In this document: positions 14,417 to 22,868 of the stretch, piece after piece
How the letters are laid out: each line of letters starts with the position of its first letter
Numbering within the stretch: the stretch's first letter is position 1
Source of the DNA: Planctomycetota bacterium
GTDB taxonomy: Bacteria > Planctomycetota > MHYJ01 > WSZJ01
Length of the DNA stretch: 43,583 nt
Direction: 5' to 3'
Assembly (NCBI GenBank): GCA_016190145.1
Contig: JACPRD010000149.1
Coordinates: 1-43,583 of the forward strand
Program-made: the position numbers and the translations under genes
Notes under the pieces: generated by a model
Database searches by the model: none
The model's input: the letters and a program-made list of their open reading frames with translations, nothing else
Told to the model about the DNA's origin: nothing

Positions 14417-15646
14417 ATGCGCCCCGTACGCTTCCTCCTCCTGGCCTCCTTCGCCGCCGCCGCGTTCGTGCCGGGCTGCGCGTGCCCTTCCGCCGAAATC
14501 CGCACGCGCCCGAAAACACGCGCGGCGAGCCCCGTCGTCGAGGCGCCCGCGGGAGGTCGCTTCAAGTCGGCCTTCGTCGAGGCCTCGTGGGGCGAGCGCA
14601 GCGTGCCGCGAAGCGGGCGCGGCGGGATCGGCAACGCGACGTTCTGGGACGTGCGGCGGGTGCTGGTGCTCGCGGCCGCGCCGGGCGAATCGCGCGTGCC
14701 GATGCCCGGTGCTTCCGGGGAGCATTCCGACGCGAAGGACGCGCTCGCGGCCCTCGACGAGAATTTCGAGCTGAAATTCGCGCCGGACGGAAGGGGGCTC
14801 GCGTGGGCGCGCGCGGGGGCGGCGGAGTGGGGGTGGGTGGCGCTCGACGTGCCGCTGCCGTTCGCGAGTTCGCGCGTGAAGCTCAAGGCGGGCGAGTGGG
14901 GCCCGCCGGGGCGCGGGCTCGTCGTGGAGGCGATGGCGGAAGCGGAGAAGGCGGGGCTGTTCGAGCAGCCGGGGCTGCCGGACCTCGGGCGGGCGGTCGA
15001 GATCGCGCTCGCCACGGGCGAACCCGAAATGAACCGCCGCGCCGCGCGCGCGGTCGCGGCGGGCGGGTGCTCATTCCGGGTCGAGAACATGCCGAAGGAT
15101 CTGCGCGAGAAGCTCGCGAACGCCGCGGCCGCGGACGCCGAAACGCGCGGCGCGTATCTCGCGTTCCTGCGGCGCCCGGAGGCGGCGTGGAGTTACGGTG
15201 CTTCGAACGCGCTTCACCTGCTCGAAGCTTCCCCCGCCTCAGAAGTTCTGCCCGTGCGGATCGCCGCGCTCGAGGCGCTGGCGAAAACGCCGAGGTGCCC
15301 CGGCTGGGGGGACGGGAGCTACGACCGGCACCTGATCGGCGGGCTCGTACGCGAGGCCGAACGGGGCGGCCGGCTGCCCGAAGGATCGGAGGAGGCGATG
15401 GTGCGGGGACTGAAGGATCTCGAATACCGCGGGGGGCGCCTGCTTCTGCTTCACGCGCTCGCGCGGCTCGGGTCGCCGAAGGCGCGCACGGCCATCGAGG
15501 AGCTGGCGGCCGGGGCCGAGGGTGACCTTCCTCCCTGGCCGGCGACGGTGGCGGGGCTCGAGCAGGACATTCTGGGGAAGGGGCTCGAGCAGAAATACCG
15601 GGTTGAGGCGTTCGCGAAGGTGGCGCTGGCGGGGACGGAGAAGTGA
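14417..15646 (+). CDS. Predicted lipoprotein, paralogue of the next gene
   Basis: A 409-residue exported protein. The signal sequence ends at a lipobox-like FVPGC (proline at -2 is unusual), then CPSAE. The mature protein is alanine-rich with a helical, HEAT-like C-terminal half closing in DLPPWPATVAGLEQD. The next gene has the same plan and the same PPWPA ending, so the two are tandem duplicates. ATG 14417 is preferred because GGAG lies six bases upstream; ATG 14411 abuts that GGAG. A TATACT hexamer at 14384-14389 could be a -10 box. Function unknown. Confidence 0.75.
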   Translation: MRPVRFLLLASFAAAAFVPGCACPSAEIRTRPKTRAASPVVEAPAGGRFKSAFVEASWGERSVPRSGRGGIGNATFWDVRRVLVLAAAPGESRVPMPGASGEHSDAKDALAALDENFELKFAPDGRGLAWARAGAAEWGWVALDVPLPFASSRVKLKAGEWGPPGRGLVVEAMAEAEKAGLFEQPGLPDLGRAVEIALATGEPEMNRRAARAVAAGGCSFRVENMPKDLREKLANAAAADAETRGAYLAFLRRPEAAWSYGASNALHLLEASPASEVLPVRIAALEALAKTPRCPGWGDGSYDRHLIGGLVREAERGGRLPEGSEEAMVRGLKDLEYRGGRLLLLHALARLGSPKARTAIEELAAGAEGDLPPWPATVAGLEQDILGKGLEQKYRVEAFAKVALAGTEK

Positions 15647-16881
15647 CGAGATTCGCGATGGCGGCGTTTCTTGCGGCCGGGCTGTTCGTGCCCGGGTGCA
15701 CGTGCACGGGGGCGAGCGGGAAGGCGCTCAAGGGGATGCCGGAGGTCCGGCGCGCGGGAGCCGAGGTGACGTGCGGCTCGGGGCCCTGGCGGTCGGCGGC
15801 GGTGGACATCGGAGTCAGCCACGAAACGAAAGTCTCGGGCGGGCGCGTTCCGGCGCCGGGGACATACTGGTATGTAGCGCAGACCGTCGTCCTGCGCGGG
15901 CCCGGGGGCGAACGAAAGTTCGTGTTGTGGAAAAACGGCGGGACGCTGGGATACGCGGAGGATGTCGCGCGCGCGCAGGCGGAGTTCACGCTGAAGTTCG
16001 CGGCGGACGGGCACGCACTCGCGATCTCGGAGGACCGGGGCGCGACATGGCGCTGCCTCGCGCTCGACGTGCCCGGCGAGCCGCTCTGGTGCCCGCACGT
16101 CGTGCTCCGCGCCGAATCCGGCGGCGACCCGTTCGCGGCGCAGCCCGACACGCGCGCGCTCGTCCTCGCGATGTGCGCCGCGCCCGGTGCGCCGGCCCAC
16201 GCCGAGCCCGCCGAGGCGCGCGAGTGGGCGGCGGCCGCGGCGTTCGCCGCCGCGCGGCCCGACGATGTCGAGCTCCACAAGGCCGTCGCCCGCGCCGCGA
16301 TTCTTCCCGGCCGCGGATTCCTCGCGACCGTGATGCCGGATCCGCCGCTCGCCGGGCTCCGCGCCATCGCGCGCGCCGAGGCGCCCGTCGGCGACGTGCT
16401 CCGCGCCGCGCTCGCCGCCTCGGACGGGACGTGGACCCGCGAATCGCTCAATGCCGCTTCGCTCCTGGAGGACTGCGACGACGAAGAGACGCAGTCGGCG
16501 GTGGCGGGGGCGCTTGCGCGAAGCGTCGGGAAGCTGAGGGGCATGGAGGGAGCCGACCTGTGCCAGCTGACGCTGGCGCGCGTGGTGGCGCGCATCACGG
16601 AGAAGCGGCGCGCGGCGCCGCCGGCGGTGGAAGAGGCGCTCGTGTGCCTGCTCGAGGGTGCGGGGGACCTGCAAGGCGAGCTCTACGTGCTGCGGGGACT
16701 CGTCGCGCTCGATTCGGAGCGCGCGCGCGCGGCGGTTGCCGCGCTGGCCGCGAAGGCGGGGGACGGCGAGCGGCCGCCCTGGCCGGCGAGCTTCGACGAG
16801 TACGTGCTGAACGTGACCGTCCGGAACATGCCGCTCCGGTACGAGCCCGCGCTGTGGGCTAAGGCCGCGCTGGGGCGGTAG
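15643..16881 (+). CDS. Predicted lipoprotein, tandem paralogue
   Basis: A 412-residue lipoprotein with the same FVPGC lipobox and architecture as its upstream neighbour: an N-terminal beta-rich part (YVAQTVVLRGPGGERK, FTLKFAADGHAL) and a C-terminal helical part ending in PPWPASFDEY. GTG 15643 overlaps the previous stop (GTGA), so the pair is translated together. Its 3' end overlaps the convergent gene by 23 bases. Divergence between the pair is high, so the duplication is old. Function unknown. Confidence 0.75.
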   Translation: MTRFAMAAFLAAGLFVPGCTCTGASGKALKGMPEVRRAGAEVTCGSGPWRSAAVDIGVSHETKVSGGRVPAPGTYWYVAQTVVLRGPGGERKFVLWKNGGTLGYAEDVARAQAEFTLKFAADGHALAISEDRGATWRCLALDVPGEPLWCPHVVLRAESGGDPFAAQPDTRALVLAMCAAPGAPAHAEPAEAREWAAAAAFAAARPDDVELHKAVARAAILPGRGFLATVMPDPPLAGLRAIARAEAPVGDVLRAALAASDGTWTRESLNAASLLEDCDDEETQSAVAGALARSVGKLRGMEGADLCQLTLARVVARITEKRRAAPPAVEEALVCLLEGAGDLQGELYVLRGLVALDSERARAAVAALAAKAGDGERPPWPASFDEYVLNVTVRNMPLRYEPALWAKAALGR

Positions 16882-17320
16882 CCTGGAGCTCGTTCCACCA
16901 GGACACGACGGCGGGGCCGTGCCAGGCCGCCGCGACGGCGAGCAGGAGAAGCGCCGGGAGCAGGAATCGCGCCGAGACGCTCTCGCGCCTCGAAGCGCGG
17001 TACACGACGGCGGGGGCGACGAGGTAGGTCGCGGCGAGGATCGCGTGGCCCGCGACGTCGCTCACGCGCGCGGATAGGATGGCGAACCCCAGCGTCCACG
17101 CGAGGCCCGCGACGGCGAGCACCGGCACGCAGCGGAGCAGGTCGGGCGGCGGGGCGGGAGGCTCGGGCGCCGCGACCGGCGCCGGCGTCTCCTCGCGGAG
17201 GCGCTCTTCCGCGACGACGACCTCGCGGCAAGCGGGGCAGCGGACGCGCCGGCCGCGCAGTTCCTGAGGGACGGACAGCAGCCGTCCGCATTCGCAGTCG
17301 AACCGGAATTCCGGGGACAT
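16859..17320 (-). CDS. Zinc-ribbon membrane protein
   Basis: A 153-residue protein. The N-terminus is a short zinc ribbon (Cys9, Cys11, Cys28, Cys31) of the kind with LSVPQELRGRRVRCPAC that often heads planctomycete membrane and secretion-related proteins. A proline-rich linker follows, then about three hydrophobic helices (around VPVLAVAGLAWTLGFAIL, AGHAILAATYLVAPAVV and FLLPALLLLAVAAAW). The domain pattern is recognisable but the function is not. The 3' end overlaps the convergent lipoprotein gene by 23 bases. Confidence 0.7.
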   Translation of the reverse strand: MSPEFRFDCECGRLLSVPQELRGRRVRCPACREVVVAEERLREETPAPVAAPEPPAPPPDLLRCVPVLAVAGLAWTLGFAILSARVSDVAGHAILAATYLVAPAVVYRASRRESVSARFLLPALLLLAVAAAWHGPAVVSWWNELQATAPARP

Positions 17321-17371
17321 GGAGTCTTCCTCCTCAGCCCCGATTCTACGCTTCCCGCCCCCCGGCGCTTC

Positions 17372-18886
17372 CTACGAAGCCGGCGCCTCGGGCGCCCGCC
17401 GGACCGCCGGTTCCGGCGATGAGCACCCGCAGCTCGAGGTCTTCACCGGCGTCTCCTCCCGCCTCGGCCCGTATCTCCGGCCCACTTCGACGCCGAGCGG
17501 CACTTCCGGCCGCGGCATCCCGGCACGGAGCGCGACGAGTTCCGGATCGTTGACGTCGGCGGCGTGCTTCGCGTCGAGCCGGCCGAATTCCTTGCCGTAG
17601 GCGTCCAGGTACGGCGCCCAGTCTTCGACGAGCTGGTGCGCGTCCGGAGTCGTCTCGTAGGCGCCGGAGGTGGCGACCGCTTCGCGCAGCCGTTCCGGAT
17701 AGTCGATGATCGGGCAGGGGCGGGCGTCGCGGGCGTCGTGGGGAACCGCGTCGCGCATCTTCCGGAAGAAGTCGCTTCGCAGGACCTGCCGGATCGTGCG
17801 ATCGCGGATGTTGTCCACCGCGTAGTGGATGAACATGCACGGTTCGACGTCGCCGTTCGAGTTGATGTGGATCATCTTGCGGCCGCCGGCCATGCAGCCG
17901 CCGACGAGCCAGGCCTCGTTCACGAAATCGACGAGGTAGATCGGGTGGGTGCGGCGGATGACCGTCGAGCGCTCGCGCATCCAGTAGCGCTGCGCGGGCG
18001 TCAGCATCAGCTCCTGCGACTCCACGGGGCCCGTCGGCATCAGGTTCAGGTACCAGCCGTGGCCCGCGCCGGCGTCCACCATCGTCCGGATGAACGCGTC
18101 GCTCGTCGCGGCCTCGAGGTTCTTGCGCGACATCGTGCAACCGTAGCCGAAGTAGAGGCCGCGCTTGCGGCACTCCGCCATCTGGTGCATCACGATCGCC
18201 CACGCGCCCGCGCCGCGCCGGTCGTCCGTCCACTCCTGCGGGCCTTCGACGGAGAAGTTCAGGTGGACGTTGCCCCACTCCGCGAACCGGTCCAGCATCG
18301 CCGGCGTGATCCGCGAACCGTTCGTGTAGATCGAGAACATCACCTCGCGGTGGCGCTCGAGAATGCCCATCAGGTCTTTCCGGAGGAAGGGCTCCCCGCC
18401 CGTGAACGCGATGAGCCGCGAGCCGATGGCCGCCGCCTCCGCGATCACCCGCTCCATGACCGGCTCGGGGAGCTCCGTCTTCCAGTCCTCCCCGTCGGCG
18501 TAGCAGCCGTAGCACTTGTAGTTGCACACCGAGGTCGGACTCATCATCACCATCGGCGGCGCGTTGAATCCCTCCTCCTCGTAGAACTTCCGCCGCACCC
18601 GGTTCCCCTCGATCAGCGTCCCCACGATGTAGTTCCGGATGATCGACTTCCGCACCGTCGGGCTCAGGTTGCGCGCGATCCGCCGCGCGGCCTCGATCCC
18701 CATGTGCCCCTCGGCGACGTACCCCTCGATCCGACCGAGCGCGTTCGCGTACCACGCGTCGGGCTGCAGCTTCCGGAACAGCCTCACGATCCGCAGGATG
18801 TTCCGGTCCGACATGTTCCCCGCGGCCGCTGCCGCGGCCTCGATGATGCGGGACACCGTGAATCGCTTGAGGGCGCCGAACATCAT
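17372..18886 (-). CDS. Radical SAM protein with SPASM-like C-terminal cysteines (copy 1)
   Basis: A 504-residue protein with an N-terminal helical domain of about 110 residues, a radical SAM barrel with Cys121-x3-Cys125-x2-Cys128 (CNYKCYGC) and the SAM-binding FTGGEPFLRKD. More cysteines follow in VGGCMAGGRK and VEPCMF, which may bind an extra cluster. The tail is long, with SSCGCSS near the end. The family uses a [4Fe-4S] cluster and SAM to make a 5'-deoxyadenosyl radical; the substrate is unknown. ATG 18886 overlaps the stop of the upstream copy (ATGA) and follows a GGAG. The open frame continues further upstream but lacks similarity there. Confidence 0.88.
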   Translation of the reverse strand: MMFGALKRFTVSRIIEAAAAAAGNMSDRNILRIVRLFRKLQPDAWYANALGRIEGYVAEGHMGIEAARRIARNLSPTVRKSIIRNYIVGTLIEGNRVRRKFYEEEGFNAPPMVMMSPTSVCNYKCYGCYADGEDWKTELPEPVMERVIAEAAAIGSRLIAFTGGEPFLRKDLMGILERHREVMFSIYTNGSRITPAMLDRFAEWGNVHLNFSVEGPQEWTDDRRGAGAWAIVMHQMAECRKRGLYFGYGCTMSRKNLEAATSDAFIRTMVDAGAGHGWYLNLMPTGPVESQELMLTPAQRYWMRERSTVIRRTHPIYLVDFVNEAWLVGGCMAGGRKMIHINSNGDVEPCMFIHYAVDNIRDRTIRQVLRSDFFRKMRDAVPHDARDARPCPIIDYPERLREAVATSGAYETTPDAHQLVEDWAPYLDAYGKEFGRLDAKHAADVNDPELVALRAGMPRPEVPLGVEVGRRYGPRREETPVKTSSCGCSSPEPAVRRAPEAPAS

Positions 18887-20205
18887 TTCTTCTCCGCCCT
18901 GTGCAGCTCCTTGTCGGACCTCGCGAACGCGTCCACGACCGGCGCCATCGCGGTCATGAGCGTGTCGCCCGACTGCGTGGAAGCCCCCTCCTCGTGCACG
19001 ATCTCGCGGAACACCTCGGGCACGTCGGTCACGAGGCACGTCTTCCGCGGGTCCTTGCGGATCCGCTCGTCCTCGCGGAGCTTTCCGAAGAACTTCGACT
19101 TCAGCACCTCGGAGAAGCTCTTGCCCTTCACGTTGTCGACCGCGTACTGCGTGAACATGCAGGGCTCGACGCCGCCCTGGCTGTTGACGTGGATCAGCTT
19201 GCGCGCCGCCATGCAGCCGCCGGCGAGCCACTCGTCGTGGCCGAAGTCGAAGAACAGCATCGGCTTCGTCGCGCGCATCTCGGCGAGGCGATCCTTGAAC
19301 TGCAGCTTCTGGTACGGCGTCAGCATGAGCTGCGGCACCGCGCACGAGCCGACGGGCATGAGCGGGAAGAACCACCCGAACACGCAGCCGGCGTCCATCA
19401 TCGCGTCGAAGAACGGACCGGTGCCGACGGACTCGAAGTTCGCGCGCGAGTAGGTCGCGCTGAAAGCCGTCGATACTCCCTTCGCAGCGAGCTTCCTGAT
19501 CGTCCCCGTCGCCAGCGCGTAAATCCCCCGCCCGCGCCGCTCGTCGGTGTGCATCTGAAGCCCTTCCACCGACACCGATATCGCCACGTGCCCCATCTCC
19601 GCCAGCCGGTCGATCTCGCGGTCGCCCAGAAGCGTCGCGTTCGTGAAGACGTTGAACGACACGTCGGGGTGGGATTCGAAGATGCGCCACAGGTCCTTGA
19701 CGAGGAAGGGTTCTCCGCCGACGAACTGCACCCAGCTGGTGCCGACGGCCTTGGCCTCGCCGATCATGCGGTCGAGCGCCTCGAAGTCGAGCGTGCTGTG
19801 GACGTCGTGGCCTTCCGCGTAGCAGCCGTAGCATTTGAGATTGCAGACCGTGGTCGGGCTGACGAGAAGCGTCGTGGGCGGACCGAAGCCTTCCTTCTCG
19901 TAGAATTCGAAGCGGCGGTGGTGCCCCTCGATCATCACGTTCATGACGAAGTTCTCGACGAACTTCCGCCGGGTGGCCTTGCTCATCACGCGGACCGCGC
20001 GGCGCACCGCCTCGATGCCCGGGTGGCCCTGCTCGATGTAGTCCTCGATCTTCGCGAGCCCCTTGTCGTACCAGTCGAGGGGCGACACCATCTTGATCGC
20101 CCTGACGATGCGAAGGAGGTTGGCGTCGCTCGAGTCGAGCAGGCCGAGCACCTGGTTGACGGTCGCGCGCGTCGCCGCGCGTTTGACGGCTGCAGCAAGA
20201 CCCAT
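18883..20205 (-). CDS. Radical SAM protein with SPASM-like C-terminal cysteines (copy 2)
   Basis: A 440-residue paralogue of the downstream copy, aligning without gaps through the first 130 residues: the cluster cysteines sit at the same positions (Cys121, Cys125, Cys128 in CNLKCYGC). It has FVGGEPFLVKD, and the later cysteines in AGGCMAARK and VEPCMF are also conserved. It lacks the copy-1 tail with SSCGCSS. The N-terminal helical domain (MGIEA/PGIEAVRR region) is shared and diagnostic of the pair. GGGGGA lies before ATG 20205, and a sigma-70-type promoter lies at 20266-20294. Substrate unknown. Confidence 0.9.
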   Translation of the reverse strand: MGLAAAVKRAATRATVNQVLGLLDSSDANLLRIVRAIKMVSPLDWYDKGLAKIEDYIEQGHPGIEAVRRAVRVMSKATRRKFVENFVMNVMIEGHHRRFEFYEKEGFGPPTTLLVSPTTVCNLKCYGCYAEGHDVHSTLDFEALDRMIGEAKAVGTSWVQFVGGEPFLVKDLWRIFESHPDVSFNVFTNATLLGDREIDRLAEMGHVAISVSVEGLQMHTDERRGRGIYALATGTIRKLAAKGVSTAFSATYSRANFESVGTGPFFDAMMDAGCVFGWFFPLMPVGSCAVPQLMLTPYQKLQFKDRLAEMRATKPMLFFDFGHDEWLAGGCMAARKLIHVNSQGGVEPCMFTQYAVDNVKGKSFSEVLKSKFFGKLREDERIRKDPRKTCLVTDVPEVFREIVHEEGASTQSGDTLMTAMAPVVDAFARSDKELHRAEKK

Positions 20206-20265
20206 GCAGTTCCCCCGATGTTTGCGGCCCCGGGCGTTGTTCCCCCCGCCCTGGGAGCCAGGGGC

Positions 20266-20294
20266 ATCCTACGCGAGGGGAAGAGGGGGATCAA
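20266..20294 (-). promoter_or_regulatory. Sigma-70-type promoter for the radical SAM pair
   Basis: Read on the minus strand, TTGATC (20294-20289) and TAGGAT (20271-20266) are 17 bases apart. Transcription would begin near 20259, leaving a leader of about 54 bases before ATG 20205. It is nearly identical in form to the AOR promoter. Confidence 0.5.
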
Positions 20295-20329
20295 GGGCGA
20301 AGCCCGGGCGCCTTGCGGAGGATCCGGAG

Positions 20330-21205
20330 CTACTTGTCCGGTTTGATCTCGAACTCCGCCTCGCCCGGCGTCGCGGTCCCCTTCATCTTCAGCTTCATGG
20401 TGTTCGTCCAGTGTTCGGCCGCGCGGCCGGGCGGCGCGGCGTCCCACTCGAACTCAAGCGCGCCCTCGAGGTCGAACTGCACGACGCGCCCGGCCTCCAG
20501 GCCGAACCAGACGCTTCCCTTGAGCGTCCACTCGATCTTCTGTTCCGGGCTTTTTTCGGAGGCCGCGGTCGTTCCCTTCGAAGTCAGTTCGACCTCGATC
20601 CGGGCGCACCTCTGCCCGGCCGCCCGGGCAAACTCCGCGAGGCGGCATTTCAGCTTCGCCTCTTCCAGTTTTCTTTTCCGGCCCTCCGACCACGCCCGCA
20701 CGAGCTTCGCGTCGGGCTCCCACTCGTCGCCTGCGCCGACGGGCTTGCCGCTGTCGAGCGGGAAGTCCCACTCGTCGTTCAGGCCCTCGCGCGCGAGGTC
20801 CTTCGGATCGACGTTCGGGTCGTCGCAGGTACACGCGGTCTTCCCGTCGCGGCTCGTCACGGTGAGGACGCGGCCCGTGAGGGAGCTGTCGGTCCGGTCC
20901 TCCTTGTCCGCGGCGGGGACCTTGAACGTGGAGAGCTTGCGGTGGTAGAAACGCCGGAGCTTCACCGGACGCCCCGCCTTGACTTCGAGCACTTCTTCGG
21001 CCGCCGTCTCGCCGGTCGCCATCGTCGTCTCGAAGTCCTTCTTCACGCCCCCGGAGTCGAGCGACATCGTGCCGGCGCCCTCGATGTCCGTCGTGCGCGT
21101 GATCTTCGAGCCCGCCTTCACGCCGGGGCGGATCTCGACCCTGTCCTGGGCGAAGGCCGTGGAAGCGGCCGCCAGGAAGACGAGGACGATGACGCGGTGC
21201 GTCAT
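20330..21205 (-). CDS. Exported protein, paralogue of the 24001-24873 protein
   Basis: A 291-residue secreted protein with a clear signal peptide (VIVLVFLAAASTAFA). The mature protein begins DRVEIRPGVKAGSKI, aligning with VDIRPDVKPGFRI of the paralogue, and shares AEEVLE..GRP, the VGAGDEWE segment and the late strand GSVWFGLEAGRVV. The pattern is a beta-rich domain with no catalytic motif that I recognise. Its ATG overlaps the pntB stop (ATGA), so it is made together with transhydrogenase. An internal CTCDD (about residues 124-128) is not seen in the paralogue. Function unknown. Confidence 0.75.
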   Translation of the reverse strand: MTHRVIVLVFLAAASTAFAQDRVEIRPGVKAGSKITRTTDIEGAGTMSLDSGGVKKDFETTMATGETAAEEVLEVKAGRPVKLRRFYHRKLSTFKVPAADKEDRTDSSLTGRVLTVTSRDGKTACTCDDPNVDPKDLAREGLNDEWDFPLDSGKPVGAGDEWEPDAKLVRAWSEGRKRKLEEAKLKCRLAEFARAAGQRCARIEVELTSKGTTAASEKSPEQKIEWTLKGSVWFGLEAGRVVQFDLEGALEFEWDAAPPGRAAEHWTNTMKLKMKGTATPGEAEFEIKPDK

Positions 21206-22584
21206 TTCTTGAGCTCCGCCACGAGCTTCTTCAGCGAGTCCTTCGCGTCGCCGAGGAGCATCATGGTCTTCGGGTTGAAGAACAGTTCGTTGTCGACGCC
21301 GGCGAAGCCCGCGCCGAGCGAGCGCTTGCAGAAGACGACGGCGCGGGCGCGGTCCACGTCGAGGATGGGCATGCCGTAGATGGGGCTCGCCTTGTTCGTG
21401 CGGGCGGCGGGGTTGGTGATGTCGTTCGCGCCGACGACGAGGGCGACGTCGGTTTCAGGAAACAGGGAATTCGACGCGTCGAGCTCGAGAAGCTGGTCGT
21501 AGGGGACGTTGGCCTCGGCGAGGAGGACGTTCATGTGGCCCGGCATGCGGCCCGCCACGGGGTGGATTGCGTACTTGACGTCCACGCCTTTCTTCGCGAG
21601 CACGTCCGCCAGCTCGCGCACCGCGTGCTGCGCCTGCGAGACCGCCATCCCGTAGCCCGGGACGACCACGACCTGCCGTGCCCCCTCGAACGCCAGCGCC
21701 ACGTCCTCGGGCGGGAACGCGCGCGCGGACTTTCCCTCGACCGCGGCCGCCGCGGCGCCCTCCGTCGCTCCCACCGCCGCGAACATCACGTTCGCGAGCG
21801 ACCGGTTCATCGCCTTGCACATGATCTGAGTGAGGATGATCCCCGACGCCCCCACGAGCGCGCCCGTGATGATGAGCGACGAATTGCCCAGCGCGAAACC
21901 CGTCGCGCACGCGGCCATGCCGGAATAGGAATTGAGAAGCGAGATCACGACGGGCATGTCGGCACCGCCGATCGGGTTGACGAGCGTCACGCCGAGCGCC
22001 AGCGAAATCGCCGAGAGGATCCAGAACGCGGGCGCCGCGCCCGGCCGGAGCGCGAGCCAGACGGCAAGCGCGATGCAGGCGAGCGCGAGCGCGGCGTTCA
22101 GCGTCTTCTGAAGCGGCAGCACGATCGGCCGGCTCGTCACCAGCCCCTGCAGCTTCGCGAACGCCATCGCGCTTCCCGTGAACGTGATCCACCCGATGAA
22201 GATGCTGGCGGCGATCGCGGCGGTCGTGCCGCGGTCGGGGGCCGCGCCGGACTGCACGGCGCGCATGAGCTCCGCGCTCGCCACGAGGGCCGAGGCGGCG
22301 CCGCCGAAGCCGTTCAGGAGGCCGACCATCTGGGGCATGCCCGTCATGCGGACCTTGAGGGCGAGAATCGTCCCGAGGAGCGACCCGGCCGCAAGTCCAG
22401 CGATCACGGGCGGCCAGTCCACGACCCGCCGGTCGAGAAGCGTCGCGACGATCGCGAGCAGCATCCCCACCGAGCCGACCAGGTTGCCCGCCTTCGCCGT
22501 CTTCACCGACGACAGCATCTTCAGGCCGACGATGAAGCAGACGGAGGCGGCGAGGTAGGCGACGTTGATCGCGCTCTGCGTCAC
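21202..22584 (-). CDS. pntB: NAD(P) transhydrogenase subunit beta
   Basis: A 460-residue protein, normal length for PntB. The first 270 or so residues are membrane helices forming the proton channel; the rest is the NADP(H)-binding dIII domain with VVVVPGYGMAVSQAQ (GYGMA near 310-314), AIHPVAGRMPGHMNVLLAEA, GANDITNPAA, and the terminal RSLGAGFAGVDNELF. The enzyme couples proton entry to hydride transfer from NADH to NADP+. GTG 22584 overlaps the pntAb stop (GTGA). The gene order pntAa-pntAb-pntB is the split three-subunit form, as in Rhodospirillum rubrum. Confidence 0.97.
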   Translation of the reverse strand: MTQSAINVAYLAASVCFIVGLKMLSSVKTAKAGNLVGSVGMLLAIVATLLDRRVVDWPPVIAGLAAGSLLGTILALKVRMTGMPQMVGLLNGFGGAASALVASAELMRAVQSGAAPDRGTTAAIAASIFIGWITFTGSAMAFAKLQGLVTSRPIVLPLQKTLNAALALACIALAVWLALRPGAAPAFWILSAISLALGVTLVNPIGGADMPVVISLLNSYSGMAACATGFALGNSSLIITGALVGASGIILTQIMCKAMNRSLANVMFAAVGATEGAAAAAVEGKSARAFPPEDVALAFEGARQVVVVPGYGMAVSQAQHAVRELADVLAKKGVDVKYAIHPVAGRMPGHMNVLLAEANVPYDQLLELDASNSLFPETDVALVVGANDITNPAARTNKASPIYGMPILDVDRARAVVFCKRSLGAGFAGVDNELFFNPKTMMLLGDAKDSLKKLVAELKK

Positions 22585-22868
22585 TTCTTCCTCTTGAACA
22601 TCAGGAGCATCCGGTGCGTGACGAGGAACCCACCGACGACGTTCGCGGCGGCGAGGGCGATGGCGGCGGCGCCGAGCCATGTGAAAAGCGACCGGCCCTG
22701 TTCGCCCGAGATGAGGAGCGCGCCCAGGATCGTGATGCCGGAGATCGCGTTCGAGCCGGACATCAGGGGCGTATGAAGGGTCGGCGGGACCTTGGAGATG
22801 ATCTCGAAACCGACGAAGACGGCGAGCGTGAAAACCGTGAACAGCTGGATGAACGCGTCGAAGGTCAT
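22581..22868 (-). CDS. pntAb: NAD(P) transhydrogenase subunit alpha, membrane part
   Basis: A 95-residue membrane protein with three hydrophobic helices (about 7-24, 40-55 and 65-85) and the family segment PPTLHTPLMSGSNAISGITILGAL. It corresponds to the short dII part of PntA that, with PntB, forms the proton pathway. ATG 22868 overlaps the pntAa stop (ATGA), and its own stop overlaps the pntB start. The separate gene is the normal arrangement for the three-subunit enzyme, not a truncation. Confidence 0.96.
   Translation of the reverse strand: MTFDAFIQLFTVFTLAVFVGFEIISKVPPTLHTPLMSGSNAISGITILGALLISGEQGRSLFTWLGAAAIALAAANVVGGFLVTHRMLLMFKRKK

Noticed and set aside
17372..19834. An 820-codon frame on the minus strand that would fuse two proteins
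   Set aside because: Only its downstream part from ATG 18886 resembles a radical SAM protein; the upstream part is an out-of-frame shadow of the second radical SAM gene.
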